From NCBI GenBank assembly GCA_002354035.1, contig DEKU01000031.1, positions 1-36,164 of the forward strand: a DNA stretch of 36,164 bases. The letters run 5' to 3'. Below, piece by piece: positions 25,241 through 32,770 of the stretch (position 1 is the first letter of the stretch; every line of letters starts with the position of its first letter). The notes beneath the pieces were generated by a model. The model saw only the letters and a list, made by a program, of their open reading frames with translations. It was not told the DNA's origin and ran no database searches. Origin of the DNA: Bacteroidales bacterium UBA2714 (GTDB taxonomy: Bacteria; Bacteroidota; Bacteroidia; Bacteroidales; P3). Both the position numbers and the translations under genes were made by a program.

Positions 25241-25630
25241 TCACCCCTCCGGCCCTGCACGCCTTGCCTTGTCCCAATGCACCTCCTTCCGCAGCAACGG
25301 CGACGGCAGATAATTCACCCTCAGCCGGGCCACACCCCGCTCAGCCTCCTCCCTTGTCGAGGCCGACCGACCCTCTATCCCGCAGCGGAACACCCCCACA
25401 TGCGGCACCTTCACCACCCTCCCCTCCGTCAGCCCCCGCTCCATCACCCGCTCCAAAGCCGCCAGCACACTCTCCACCGCCGCCTCCGGCAGCAACGTCT
25501 CGCGGCTCACCGCCGCCACAGTCTCGCTCCCCCCCATGCGTCCGGCACTCACCAGCTGAGCCACATACCTCAGCCCCAAACTCCCCCGTCCGTTCCGCAC
25601 CACCTTCTCAACAATCTTGTATTCAATCAT
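25241..25630 (-). CDS. HU-like DNA-binding protein
   Basis: 129 aa. The order MIEYKIVEKVVRNGRGSLGL, then SRETLLPEAAVESVLAALER, then LTEGRVVKVPHVGVFRCGIE matches the HU-like (HU-HIG type) fold common in Bacteroidales, with a tail rich in Arg and Pro. Such proteins bind DNA non-specifically or structurally. In this window it is the last gene of the accessory unit, downstream of the DUF3987 protein and a 78-bp repeat array. Its start is the ATG at 25630. Confidence 0.78.
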   Translation of the reverse strand: MIEYKIVEKVVRNGRGSLGLRYVAQLVSAGRMGGSETVAAVSRETLLPEAAVESVLAALERVMERGLTEGRVVKVPHVGVFRCGIEGRSASTREEAERGVARLRVNYLPSPLLRKEVHWDKARRAGPEG

Positions 25631-25696
25631 AGCATTAATCCTTTCTTTTTGAAATTAATAAATGAAGCCGGAGTGTCCCATGCCACGTAAAGGCAC

Positions 25697-26098
25697 AATA
25701 TCAGCGACACCAAGCGAGGCGCAGTGACCAAAGCCCCCGCCAACGTCCCCGAGGACCGCAACCCAGACCCGACCAGCGTCCCGAAGGGACGCGATTTCAG
25801 TAACACCGTACAAGCGAAGCGCAGTGCGGTGGTCAGAACCCCGACCCCGACCAGCGTCCCAAAGGGACGCGATTTCAGTAACACCGTACAAGCGAAGCGC
25901 AGTGCGGTGACCGGACTCCCGACCCCGACCAGCGTCCCAAAGGGAGGCGATTTCAGTAACACCGTACAAGCGAAGCGCAGTGCGGTGGCCAGAACCCCGA
26001 CCCCGACCAGCGTCCCAAAGGGACGCGACCTCAGCGACACCAAGCGCAGCGCAGTGGCCAGAGCCCCCTCCAGCGACCCCGAGGACCGCGGTCCCATG
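25697..26098. repeat. 78-bp tandem repeat array, about 5 units
   Basis: Each unit contains CCAGCGTCCCAAAGGGACGC and then an AAGCGAAGCGCAGTGCGGTG-like part. The core CAGCGTC starts at 25774, 25852, 25930 and 26008, an exact 78-bp period, with a diverged first and a partial last unit. GCGTCCC-AAA-GGGACGC is a perfect hairpin in copies 2 and 4, loop GAA in copy 1, one mismatch in copy 3. Because 78 is a multiple of three, several frames remain open through the array; I regard these as artefacts. Confidence 0.9.
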
Positions 26099-26124
26099 CC
26101 CATTTCCGATTTTCATGTTTACAC

Positions 26125-26141
26125 TATTTGACATTTGACAC
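26125..26141 (+). repeat. Dispersed TTTGAC motif, copy 2
   Basis: TATTTGACATTTGACAC lies between the 78-bp array and the DUF3987 gene end. It is shorter than the other copies by one internal unit. Confidence 0.6.
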
Positions 26142-26161
26142 TCCAGCATTTCATCACCATC

Positions 26162-28369
26162 CTACGCCACCCTCCTATACACCCCTTTCGCCTCCTCCAC
26201 TATCGCCCCCTCCTTGCGCCACAGGCTCAGGGCCGCCCTCACCTCTGTGCTGTAGCCCGCCGCACGCAAGGCATCCGAAGCCTCCAGTCGCGAGAACCTT
26301 TCCCCCAACTGCTCCAGCACACCCTGCGCAAACACCCCGCCCGAGGCATGCCGCCCCAGGTCCACACGGGTCAGGAACTGCCCCAGCATCATCTCCGCCA
26401 CCCACACCGCGAAATCGTTCACAGCCCGGTGGCTCCGCTCCGTCTCGCCATAGAGGTACCATGCCAGCATCCCAGCTCTGAACCCCACCTCCGCGCAACG
26501 TCTTCTGAACGTGTCGCGCGTCCGGTCGCCCTCCGCCACGGCCACCTGCCTCTGCTCCTCCAGCCAGGCCTCCAGCCTGCGGTTCAAGAAGTCCATCTTC
26601 ATCTCATGCACCGGCTGCACCTCCCCCTCCTTCACCGTCGCCGCGTCTAATCGGGCCAAGCCGCTCTCCATCGCCCCGCGCTCCTTGGCCGTAAGGGTGC
26701 GCCACTCCGGCAGCTGTTTCCCGAACTGGTCAGGCAGCGTCACAAACAGCGTGCGGCTCGTCGTGCCGTCCTCCCAGTCCTTATAGAACCGTCCCACAGC
26801 CCTCGGGGTGCCGCAATACAGCGTGTTGTACATTGCCGCCACACGTCCGCTGAACGACGTGTCCGAAGCATAATCCTGCCCGTACTCCTCGTTGTCGAAA
26901 GCGCAGCGCAACAGGTCGCTCAGATTTGCAAAACCCCGTCCGAACGACTTCGTCACCGTGTCCAGCTCCGGCGCGAAGGCAAACAGATGTGTCCCATCCG
27001 CGTTGCGCAACCTTATCAGCACCTTCGTTGTGCTGGCCGTGGCCGGCATAAGGCGCACTAACGGCCGCGGTGCATTCTCCATCAGCTGGCGCACCTCCTC
27101 GCGCTCCTGCCGCGTCCCCTTGGTCCCCTGGGCGCGGATGATCTCGAGCTGTTCACGGTACGCATTCTCCTTCTCATGCTCCCGCTCGTCCATCTCCCTC
27201 ACCCGCCACAGACACACCTTCACCAGCTCCGACGCAAAGCTCTTGCCCGAAGCCTGAGGAGCCTCCAAAGTGACCAGAAACGAAGGGCTCTGCGCCTTCC
27301 CGTTGATATAGCGCGACCGCAACCGGCTGCCTAACGTCCCCAATATAGGCAGCAGACACAGCGCCACCGCCGACTTGAAATCCTCCGGGGCCGAACCCAC
27401 CAGCTGCTTCCACACCGGCGGCAGCCGCCGAGGCAGTCCGGGCACAGTCCGCGTCGTCGTCCCCCTCCGCAGACCCTCTATCACGTTCCGAAGCCCCTGA
27501 GGCATCCCACCCCGATAGCTGTACTCGCACGCGTTGCGGCAAGTCCGCAGCACCTCCTGCTCCGTCAGCCCCAGCGCCGGCATCGCAGCCGCCAAAGGCT
27601 CCGGCCGATTATCGGTGATATACCTCAACTCCGACGCACACCGCAGCACGGCATTGTTCCGCTCCCCCTCACGAGGCATACCACCCAACACCTCCATCAT
27701 CCACCGCTCAGCAATCGCCCGCAGCGGCAGCCCCCGATACTCCTGCTGCACCTCCCCCAAAGCCGGAGCCGAAGGCAAAGCCGGAGCCGAAGTCTGATTG
27801 TCTAACACCCGTCCCGCCCCAAAAGCCGGGTCGAAGACACGGTCGTCAACATAATAGAAATAATCCCTCGGCACCAAGTACGACAGCCGGGCCATATCCC
27901 GACACCCCTCGTCCAGCCACTCCGTCGTGCCCGTCTGCTCTGCCAACCAAGCCTGATTCTCAGCCAGAGAGGAGAACTCGTCGCGGCACACAGCCACAAG
28001 CTTCAACCCATGGCGGCTCGGAGTCATATAAGCCACCACGATGCCCAGCTCCTCGCGCCGAGGCGCAATGCCCCGCCACACCTCGCCAGGCTCCACATTC
28101 AAGTGATCCAAGTCCAACACATACAACCCGTTGTGCCGAGCAAACTCATTCTTATGCGGCTTCCCCACAGCATCCCCCTGCCACATAACAGCGGGCAGCA
28201 AAGCCTTCAAAGCCGAAAACTGGCTATCGCCCAAAGCCTCCCGACCCCGAGCCAGCTGCTCGCAAATACGAGCCACACTCGGCCCATCCACAACCTGCCC
28301 GAACAACAATCCCGACAAAGCCACACCCTCTCTACTCGTCTTAATGTTTTGATAATACGTTATTTTCAT
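26162..28369 (-). CDS. BT4734-N / DUF3987 primase-helicase-like protein
   Basis: 735 aa. The N-terminal part (about 40-180) matches the BT4734-like (VirE_N) domain, a member of the archaeo-eukaryotic primase superfamily: LYVLDLDHL gives the Asp86-x-Asp88 pair and TPSRHGLKLVAV the Ser-x-His120 motif. The second part (about 310-735) is DUF3987, a P-loop module with Walker A APQASGKS at 370-377. Proteins of this design occur in Bacteroidales mobile elements and near capsule loci and are assumed to act in replication of the element. It lies between a palindrome array upstream and a 78-bp repeat array downstream, and precedes the HU-like gene. Confidence 0.85.
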   Translation of the reverse strand: MKITYYQNIKTSREGVALSGLLFGQVVDGPSVARICEQLARGREALGDSQFSALKALLPAVMWQGDAVGKPHKNEFARHNGLYVLDLDHLNVEPGEVWRGIAPRREELGIVVAYMTPSRHGLKLVAVCRDEFSSLAENQAWLAEQTGTTEWLDEGCRDMARLSYLVPRDYFYYVDDRVFDPAFGAGRVLDNQTSAPALPSAPALGEVQQEYRGLPLRAIAERWMMEVLGGMPREGERNNAVLRCASELRYITDNRPEPLAAAMPALGLTEQEVLRTCRNACEYSYRGGMPQGLRNVIEGLRRGTTTRTVPGLPRRLPPVWKQLVGSAPEDFKSAVALCLLPILGTLGSRLRSRYINGKAQSPSFLVTLEAPQASGKSFASELVKVCLWRVREMDEREHEKENAYREQLEIIRAQGTKGTRQEREEVRQLMENAPRPLVRLMPATASTTKVLIRLRNADGTHLFAFAPELDTVTKSFGRGFANLSDLLRCAFDNEEYGQDYASDTSFSGRVAAMYNTLYCGTPRAVGRFYKDWEDGTTSRTLFVTLPDQFGKQLPEWRTLTAKERGAMESGLARLDAATVKEGEVQPVHEMKMDFLNRRLEAWLEEQRQVAVAEGDRTRDTFRRRCAEVGFRAGMLAWYLYGETERSHRAVNDFAVWVAEMMLGQFLTRVDLGRHASGGVFAQGVLEQLGERFSRLEASDALRAAGYSTEVRAALSLWRKEGAIVEEAKGVYRRVA

Positions 28370-28410
28370 TGTACAAATATTTTAATGATTAATACTGTCT
28401 TTAAATTTCC

Positions 28411-29240
28411 TATTGAGAGCCATCCCCTCCGGGGAATCTTTCTTCTTTTTCGCTCTTATCTCCCCTATCGGGGAATCTGTCCTCGACAAGATAGCCCGTA
28501 GGGCTTTCCTCTTAATAGCAACTCCCCCTTCTCCGTACACCCGATACCCCGTAGGGGTTTTCTCTCAACCCCATCTTCTATTAAGCGTCATCCCCTAACG
28601 GGGAATCATTCTCCCGTTCACACTCTTTTCTATTAAGCGTCATCCCCTACGGGGAATCATTCTTCTTTTTCGCTCTTATCTCCCCCACCGTGGAATCTGT
28701 CCCCTGCAAGATAGCCCGTAGGGCTTTCCTCTTAATAGCAACTCCCCCTTCTCCGTACTCCCGATACCCCGTAGGGGTTCTCTCTCAACCCCATCTTCTA
28801 TTAAGAGTCATCCCCTAACGGGGAATCTTTCTCCCTTATACTCTTCTCTATTGAGAGGCATCCCCTCCGGGGAATCTTTCTCCCTTCCCAGCCTCGGCAA
28901 GATAGCCCGTAGGGCTTTCCTCTTAATAGCAACTCCCCTTCTCCGTACTCCCGATACCCCGTAGGGGTTTTCTCTCAACCCCATCTTCTATTAAGAGTCA
29001 TCCCCTACGGGGAATCATTCTCCCTTATACTCTTCACTATTGAGAGCCATCCCCTCCGGGGAATCATTCTTCTTTATACTCTTCTCTATTAAGCGTCATC
29101 CCCTCCGGGGAATCTTTCTTCTTTTTCGCTCTTATCTCCCCCACCGGGGAATCTGTCCCCTGCAAGATAGCCCGTAGGGCTTTCCTCTTAATAGCAACTC
29201 CCCTTCTCCGTACTCCCGATACCCCGTAGGGGTTCTCTCT
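28411..29240. repeat. Composite array of 19 short palindromes in four module types
   Basis: Four repeated modules each carry one hairpin core. Type A is CCCC-(TCC/TAC/TAAC)-GGGG, 8 copies. Type B is CCCC-(TAT/ACC)-GGGG after TTTTTCGCTCTTATCT, 3 copies, one degenerate. Type C is AGCCC-GTA-GGGCT, 4 copies. Type D is ACCCC-GTA-GGGGT, 4 copies. They follow the order A(1-3)-B-C-D four times (one round lacks B), with C cores at 28493, 28713, 28904 and 29169. Linkers are repeated as well, so this is not a CRISPR array. It fills the space between the 26-codon ORF and the DUF3987 gene. Confidence 0.92.
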
Positions 29241-29320
29241 CAATCCTTTCCGATAAGAATGTTCAACACTACGATGGCCAAAACCACCAACAATCCGATG
29301 CAAACAAATCTCACAATCAT
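29240..29320 (-). CDS. 26-aa predicted membrane micro-protein
   Basis: The ORF starts at the ATG at 29320 and ends with TGA at 29240, exactly at the edge of the palindrome array. It encodes a positively charged start (MIVR), one hydrophobic helix (CIGLLVVLAIVVLNILIG) and a short KD tail. It follows the 129-aa gene by 63 bp on the same strand. Tiny single-helix proteins ('smalltalk'-type) are known next to HU-like genes in Bacteroidales, but this sequence does not clearly match them. Confidence 0.5.
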   Translation of the reverse strand: MIVRFVCIGLLVVLAIVVLNILIGKD

Positions 29321-29383
29321 ACGATTTTACAATTAAACGTTTGACAAAAAATAGGAGGGGGCGGGGCCACCGCCCCCATGTCT

Positions 29384-29773
29384 TCAGGCGCGCTGCTTCC
29401 CCTCATCAGGCTGATGCATAGCCAGATATGCTGTAATAAAGTCCAACAGCTGCTTGGCCCGCAACTGATTGTCCAGCGGGTCGTCGCCGAATCGGAAGTC
29501 CCAGATGAGGCGGCAACCATCCGGCCGCTCCATCACCTTGGCACTGCCCCGCTCCAAAAGCTTAGCATAGTGAGGATAAGCCCGACTCACCACGCGGTTC
29601 AGCGCCACGCGCTTGCCGAACACATCCACCCGCGCCGTGGCGGCGAAAGGCCTCCCGTCCTCCGGGAACCCCCCGGTCACAGTCACCTGCGCTTCATTGA
29701 TTACAGTGCTGTTCGTGCCCTCATAAGGCTTCAGCTCCTGTTGTTTCTCTATTTTCTTATTAATCGGTGCCAT
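29384..29773 (-). CDS. 129-aa protein of unknown function
   Basis: Not recognised. The first 15 residues are charged (INKKIEKQQELKPYE). The middle part alternates hydrophobic and polar residues (STVINEAQVTVTGGF, ATARVDVFGKRVALNRVV), suggesting beta structure, and the last 40 residues are probably helical (LDNQLRAKQLLDFITAYLAM). It has a well-placed promoter (29842-29871), an ATG start at 29773 and no signal peptide, so it is likely real and cytoplasmic. It is the first gene of the accessory minus-strand unit that includes the micro-protein, the palindrome array, DUF3987 and the HU-like gene. Confidence 0.7.
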   Translation of the reverse strand: MAPINKKIEKQQELKPYEGTNSTVINEAQVTVTGGFPEDGRPFAATARVDVFGKRVALNRVVSRAYPHYAKLLERGSAKVMERPDGCRLIWDFRFGDDPLDNQLRAKQLLDFITAYLAMHQPDEGKQRA

Positions 29774-29841
29774 ATTAATATATTTTTAGGCGTTCATACT
29801 TTACCACTCTCTGGATGGCCATCACTCAGTGGATTCGGCTG

Positions 29842-29871
29842 CAAAAATACAACCGTTTTTCCGATCGCAAA
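29842..29871 (-). promoter_or_regulatory. Promoter of the accessory minus-strand unit
   Basis: The minus strand reads TTTG (29871-29868), an 18-bp spacer, then TATTTTTG (29849-29842), both exact consensus elements. The start codon of the 129-aa gene is about 69 bp further on. Confidence 0.75.
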
Positions 29872-30074
29872 GCCCGTCGCCCACAGTGCAGCAGCTGAAC
29901 TCAGAAAAAAACCGCACCCTTTTCCGCACCCATTGCAAACCAGCCACTTGCCGAAAGTGCAGCCACACCCCGAACCCCACATTTTCCGCACCGCACCCCG
30001 CACACTCTGCGCAAAAACACCCCGCGCCCCGCCAGTGTTGAAAAATCACCTCTCCCCAAATGAAAAAAAACACG

Positions 30075-30082
30075 TACCTTTG
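30075..30082 (+). promoter_or_regulatory. Promoter -7 box for the 422-aa gene
   Basis: TACCTTTG matches TAnnTTTG and lies 20 bp before the ATG at 30103. No clear -33 TTTG. Together with the box at 29842 it makes a divergent promoter region rich in TTTTCCGCACC-type motifs. Confidence 0.65.
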
Positions 30083-30102
30083 CACCATCAATACTATAAT
30101 CC

Positions 30103-31371
30103 ATGAGTACCTATATTTTCGCAGAAGAGCTACAGTATCGCGATTTAATCCAAGCCTTCAGCCAGTTCCATGACCTCGAATGTCTGCATTTAGAGAATTA
30201 CGACCCAAAAGCACGCGAACTCTTTGAACAACTGGCGTCACATTTGTTAGACAATATCCAGAAATGTTTTAATGCCCTTCAAGCCACACACAATGCGGCA
30301 GTTAGATTTAAATTTCGGCCATCTTTCACCCAGTATGCCGATTTCGCGCGCGAATTGTTTTGGTTCCCGATGGAGTCCGATAGATATGAAAAAATAGGTT
30401 TTCGACACGTAGGTGAACGGATAGACCAATTAAGCGAACATGCAATATTGGAGTTACTATTCTCTTTTAGAGGAGGACTGGAGCAGACGTTCCGCACTTT
30501 AATTGGTTCCCCCTTCCTGTGTGAAAGCATCCTCAAAAATACTAGGATAGCCCTCGACCGTATCAAACTTGCCAGCAAAGACCCGGATGAGGAAACACGC
30601 GCCCTGCGGGAGACAAACCATATAGCTTTGCAGCACAACCTCTTCGGTAGTGAATGGGTAGGGCATATTGAAGGCAGTGTTGAGGCAGCGGATGCCCATA
30701 TTGACGAAGAACTGACCACGATAATCACAGAGACCGTAGAGAGAGATCCGGATACCGACAACCCGATTCTCCCAATCCCCGACCCGGACAAATATGGCGA
30801 AAAATTCGACTACGACAAGGAACTGGACGAGTTCTGCCAGCTCCGCGCCGCATACCTCCTGCTCACCGGCCAAGAAAGCCACTACTTCGACCGCTACGAT
30901 GTCGACGACCCCGACGACCAGCCCGCGGCAGCTTCCTCACCCGTCGCGCCAGCCGCTGAAGAGAATCAGCAGCCCACTGTCTCCCCCGAAGAGCGTAAGC
31001 GCCGCCTCGACCTTTACGTCGCCCTCGCCCATACCATGGGGCTGCCCGACGACGTCCTGCAAGACATCAGCAAAGTGTTCGACCCCCGCAACAACACCCT
31101 GTGGGGCAAAATAGCCAAAGACAGGCAAAAAGCCATCCCCTACACCGACAACGACCACACCAACCTCACCCCTTTCTTCAACCTCCTCGGCGTCCTCATA
31201 CGCAAAGGCCCTCTGCCTAAGGGGAAGAAGAGGATTGCCCTTCTCGATAAGCTACCCAACAAATTCCATTCCAAGAACAAAGATGCCATCAAGACAGCAG
31301 TCGACAACGGCAGCCGCACAGACACCAGACCCCTGGCTCGCTCCATCGAGCATCGCCTCGACCAGCAGTAG
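30103..31371 (+). CDS. 422-aa protein of unknown function
   Basis: Not recognised. Residues 1-210 are predicted largely helical (for example FEQLASHLLDNIQKCFNAL), residues 266-292 form a low-complexity Asp/Pro/Ala linker, and residues 295-422 form a second, basic domain (RRLDLYVALAHTMGLPDDVL, KGKKRIALLDKLPNKF, and a final IEHRLDQQ). No signal peptide or catalytic motif. The first half is visibly richer in A and T than the second half, which could mean a composite origin. A good promoter and a normal codon pattern argue that it is real. It diverges from the 129-aa gene. Confidence 0.75.
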   Translation: MSTYIFAEELQYRDLIQAFSQFHDLECLHLENYDPKARELFEQLASHLLDNIQKCFNALQATHNAAVRFKFRPSFTQYADFARELFWFPMESDRYEKIGFRHVGERIDQLSEHAILELLFSFRGGLEQTFRTLIGSPFLCESILKNTRIALDRIKLASKDPDEETRALRETNHIALQHNLFGSEWVGHIEGSVEAADAHIDEELTTIITETVERDPDTDNPILPIPDPDKYGEKFDYDKELDEFCQLRAAYLLLTGQESHYFDRYDVDDPDDQPAAASSPVAPAAEENQQPTVSPEERKRRLDLYVALAHTMGLPDDVLQDISKVFDPRNNTLWGKIAKDRQKAIPYTDNDHTNLTPFFNLLGVLIRKGPLPKGKKRIALLDKLPNKFHSKNKDAIKTAVDNGSRTDTRPLARSIEHRLDQQ

Positions 31372-31374
31372 CCG

Positions 31375-31543
31375 CGGCAGAACGTCAAATGTCAAAAATG
31401 TGAAACCGCCGTTTTCGGGAATCTGCCTTGCTGTGCATCCCTATATATAGGGGGTTAGGGGTATATTTATAATTATATATATAATAACCTGCACTTTTTC
31501 CGGATGCGTTTGATTTGACGTTTTTGACGTTTGACACTTGCCG
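31375..31543. mobile_element. MITE-like element with terminal inverted repeats
   Basis: Two copies of the dispersed TTTGAC motif face each other: AACGTCAAATGTCAAAAATG at 31381 and its counterpart ACGTTTTTGACGTTTGACAC at 31518. About 16 of 18 aligned bases agree, and CGGCA/GCCG extend the match outward. Between them lies about 110 bp with a very AT-rich core (31441-31490). There is no ORF or convincing target duplication, so this is either a small non-autonomous element or a regulatory hairpin. Confidence 0.45.
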
Positions 31544-31667
31544 TATCGGCCTTCCCCGCCCGAAGAGGAATCCGCCTTGCGCAGTCCCTTTCTTCGAAAA
31601 GAGGCCCTCTTTCGGGCAGAAGAGCCGGAAGTGACTACGCACCGCGCGCCGGTCGCGAAAATGTTCG

Positions 31668-31675
31668 TATCTTTG
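31668..31675 (+). promoter_or_regulatory. Promoter -7 box for the DUF6266-like gene
   Basis: TATCTTTG matches the consensus exactly. The ATG at 31834 is 158 bp away, so the transcript would carry a long GC-rich leader with no recognised riboswitch. Confidence 0.65.
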
Positions 31676-31833
31676 CATCGCCAAACGGGAGAGAAGGAGC
31701 CTCCGCCGAAGAGCCGCTGTAGGTTCGTTGAAGCTTCGCTTGCGGCGGCGACGGCAGCCCCGCTCCCCAAGGCTCCGCCCCCACTAAACCACCCGACTAA
31801 GGACCGGGCGGGGACGGACAGAGACAAAAGCGT

Positions 31834-32706
31834 ATGGCAGTATTGACAGGAATCAACACAACGTTGCGCGGCAGTGTGGGGCAGTACACCTACACCCAGC
31901 TGGGAGGCCAGACGGTGGTGAAGCAGAAGGTGGCCCGCAAGGCGACCCCCTCGCGCACCCGCCGCCAGATGGTGCGCCGCGTGGCATGGGCCAACTTGGT
32001 GAACCTCTACCGCGCCTTCAGCGGCACGCTGCACCCCAGTTTCGAGAACCGCGACCGGAGGGTGAGCGACTACAACGAGTTTATGAGCGCCAACCTGGGC
32101 TCCAACAATGTGGCCCTGACGGCCGCGGAGGCACGGCAGGGAGGCTGCGTGGTGGCCGGCTACCAGGTGACGCGCGGCTCGCTGCCCTCGGTGGGGGTGC
32201 AGTTCGGGAACAACAATGTGCCGGTGACCGACATCGGCATGGGCGGCATCACCATCGGGGCCAGCACCACGGTGAAGACCTTCAGCCGCGCCATTATCGA
32301 CAACAACCCGGCGTGGAGCCACGGCGACCAGCTGACGGTGTTTGTGGCTCACCAGCAGCAGGACACGGGGACGGGGGTGCCGAGGGTGGTGATCGACGCG
32401 GTGGAGCTGACCCTCGACGTGAACGACGAAGTGTCGTTGCTGGGGGAGCTGGTGGAAGCCAACTTCTTCACGGTGGAGGAGGGGAAGCTGGCCGTGGGCG
32501 GCGCCCTGAACGGAGGCATAGCGGTGGTGCACAGCCGCCTGACGCCCGGCGGCACGAAGGTGAGCACGCAGTTTTTCGTGGTGAACAACTCGCTGCTGGG
32601 CCGCTACCAGTCGGAGGAGGCCACAGCGGCAGCCATAGCGAGCTACGGCGGCCTGCCCACACAGGCTTTCCTGACCCCCAACTTGGATGAGCTTACAGCC
32701 GTCTGA
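31834..32706 (+). CDS. DUF6266-like protein
   Basis: 290 aa. The start, MAVLTGINTTLRGSVGQYTY followed by VVKQKVARKATPSRTRRQMV, matches the Gly-rich/basic N-terminus of the DUF6266 family of Bacteroidetes; the total length exceeds the usual roughly 210 aa. The rest is rich in beta-type segments (VGVQFGNNNVPVTDIGMGGI, VIDAVELTLDVNDEV). Function unknown; no signal peptide. It reads on the plus strand from the promoter at 31668 and converges on murF-alr. Confidence 0.6.
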   Translation: MAVLTGINTTLRGSVGQYTYTQLGGQTVVKQKVARKATPSRTRRQMVRRVAWANLVNLYRAFSGTLHPSFENRDRRVSDYNEFMSANLGSNNVALTAAEARQGGCVVAGYQVTRGSLPSVGVQFGNNNVPVTDIGMGGITIGASTTVKTFSRAIIDNNPAWSHGDQLTVFVAHQQQDTGTGVPRVVIDAVELTLDVNDEVSLLGELVEANFFTVEEGKLAVGGALNGGIAVVHSRLTPGGTKVSTQFFVVNNSLLGRYQSEEATAAAIASYGGLPTQAFLTPNLDELTAV

Positions 32707-32739
32707 GGGAATCTAAAAAATCTAAAATCTCTAAAATTT

Positions 32740-32770
32740 AAAGCCCTTGCCCCTTTGGGGCTTGGGCTTT
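32740..32770. terminator. Bidirectional terminator between DUF6266-like and murF-alr
   Basis: AAAGCCC TTG CCCC TTT GGGG CTT GGGCTTT folds into a stem with two internal mismatches, with T/A-rich flanks on both sides. It overlaps the stop codon of murF-alr and serves both converging genes. Confidence 0.8.

Noticed and set aside
25627..26149. Three open frames through the 78-bp repeat
   Set aside because: A period divisible by three keeps all frames open. The repeated peptides show no protein-like features, and the unit carries a hairpin, so the array is treated as non-coding.
28411..29240. CRISPR array
   Set aside because: Repeats are of four kinds, the intervening pieces are repeated too, and no cas gene is present.
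31441..32532. 363-aa minus-strand frame opposite the DUF6266-like gene
   Set aside because: Its composition (His, Arg, Gly, Val) is typical of an antisense shadow, and it runs through the AT-rich inverted-repeat element. The plus-strand frame has a promoter and family resemblance.
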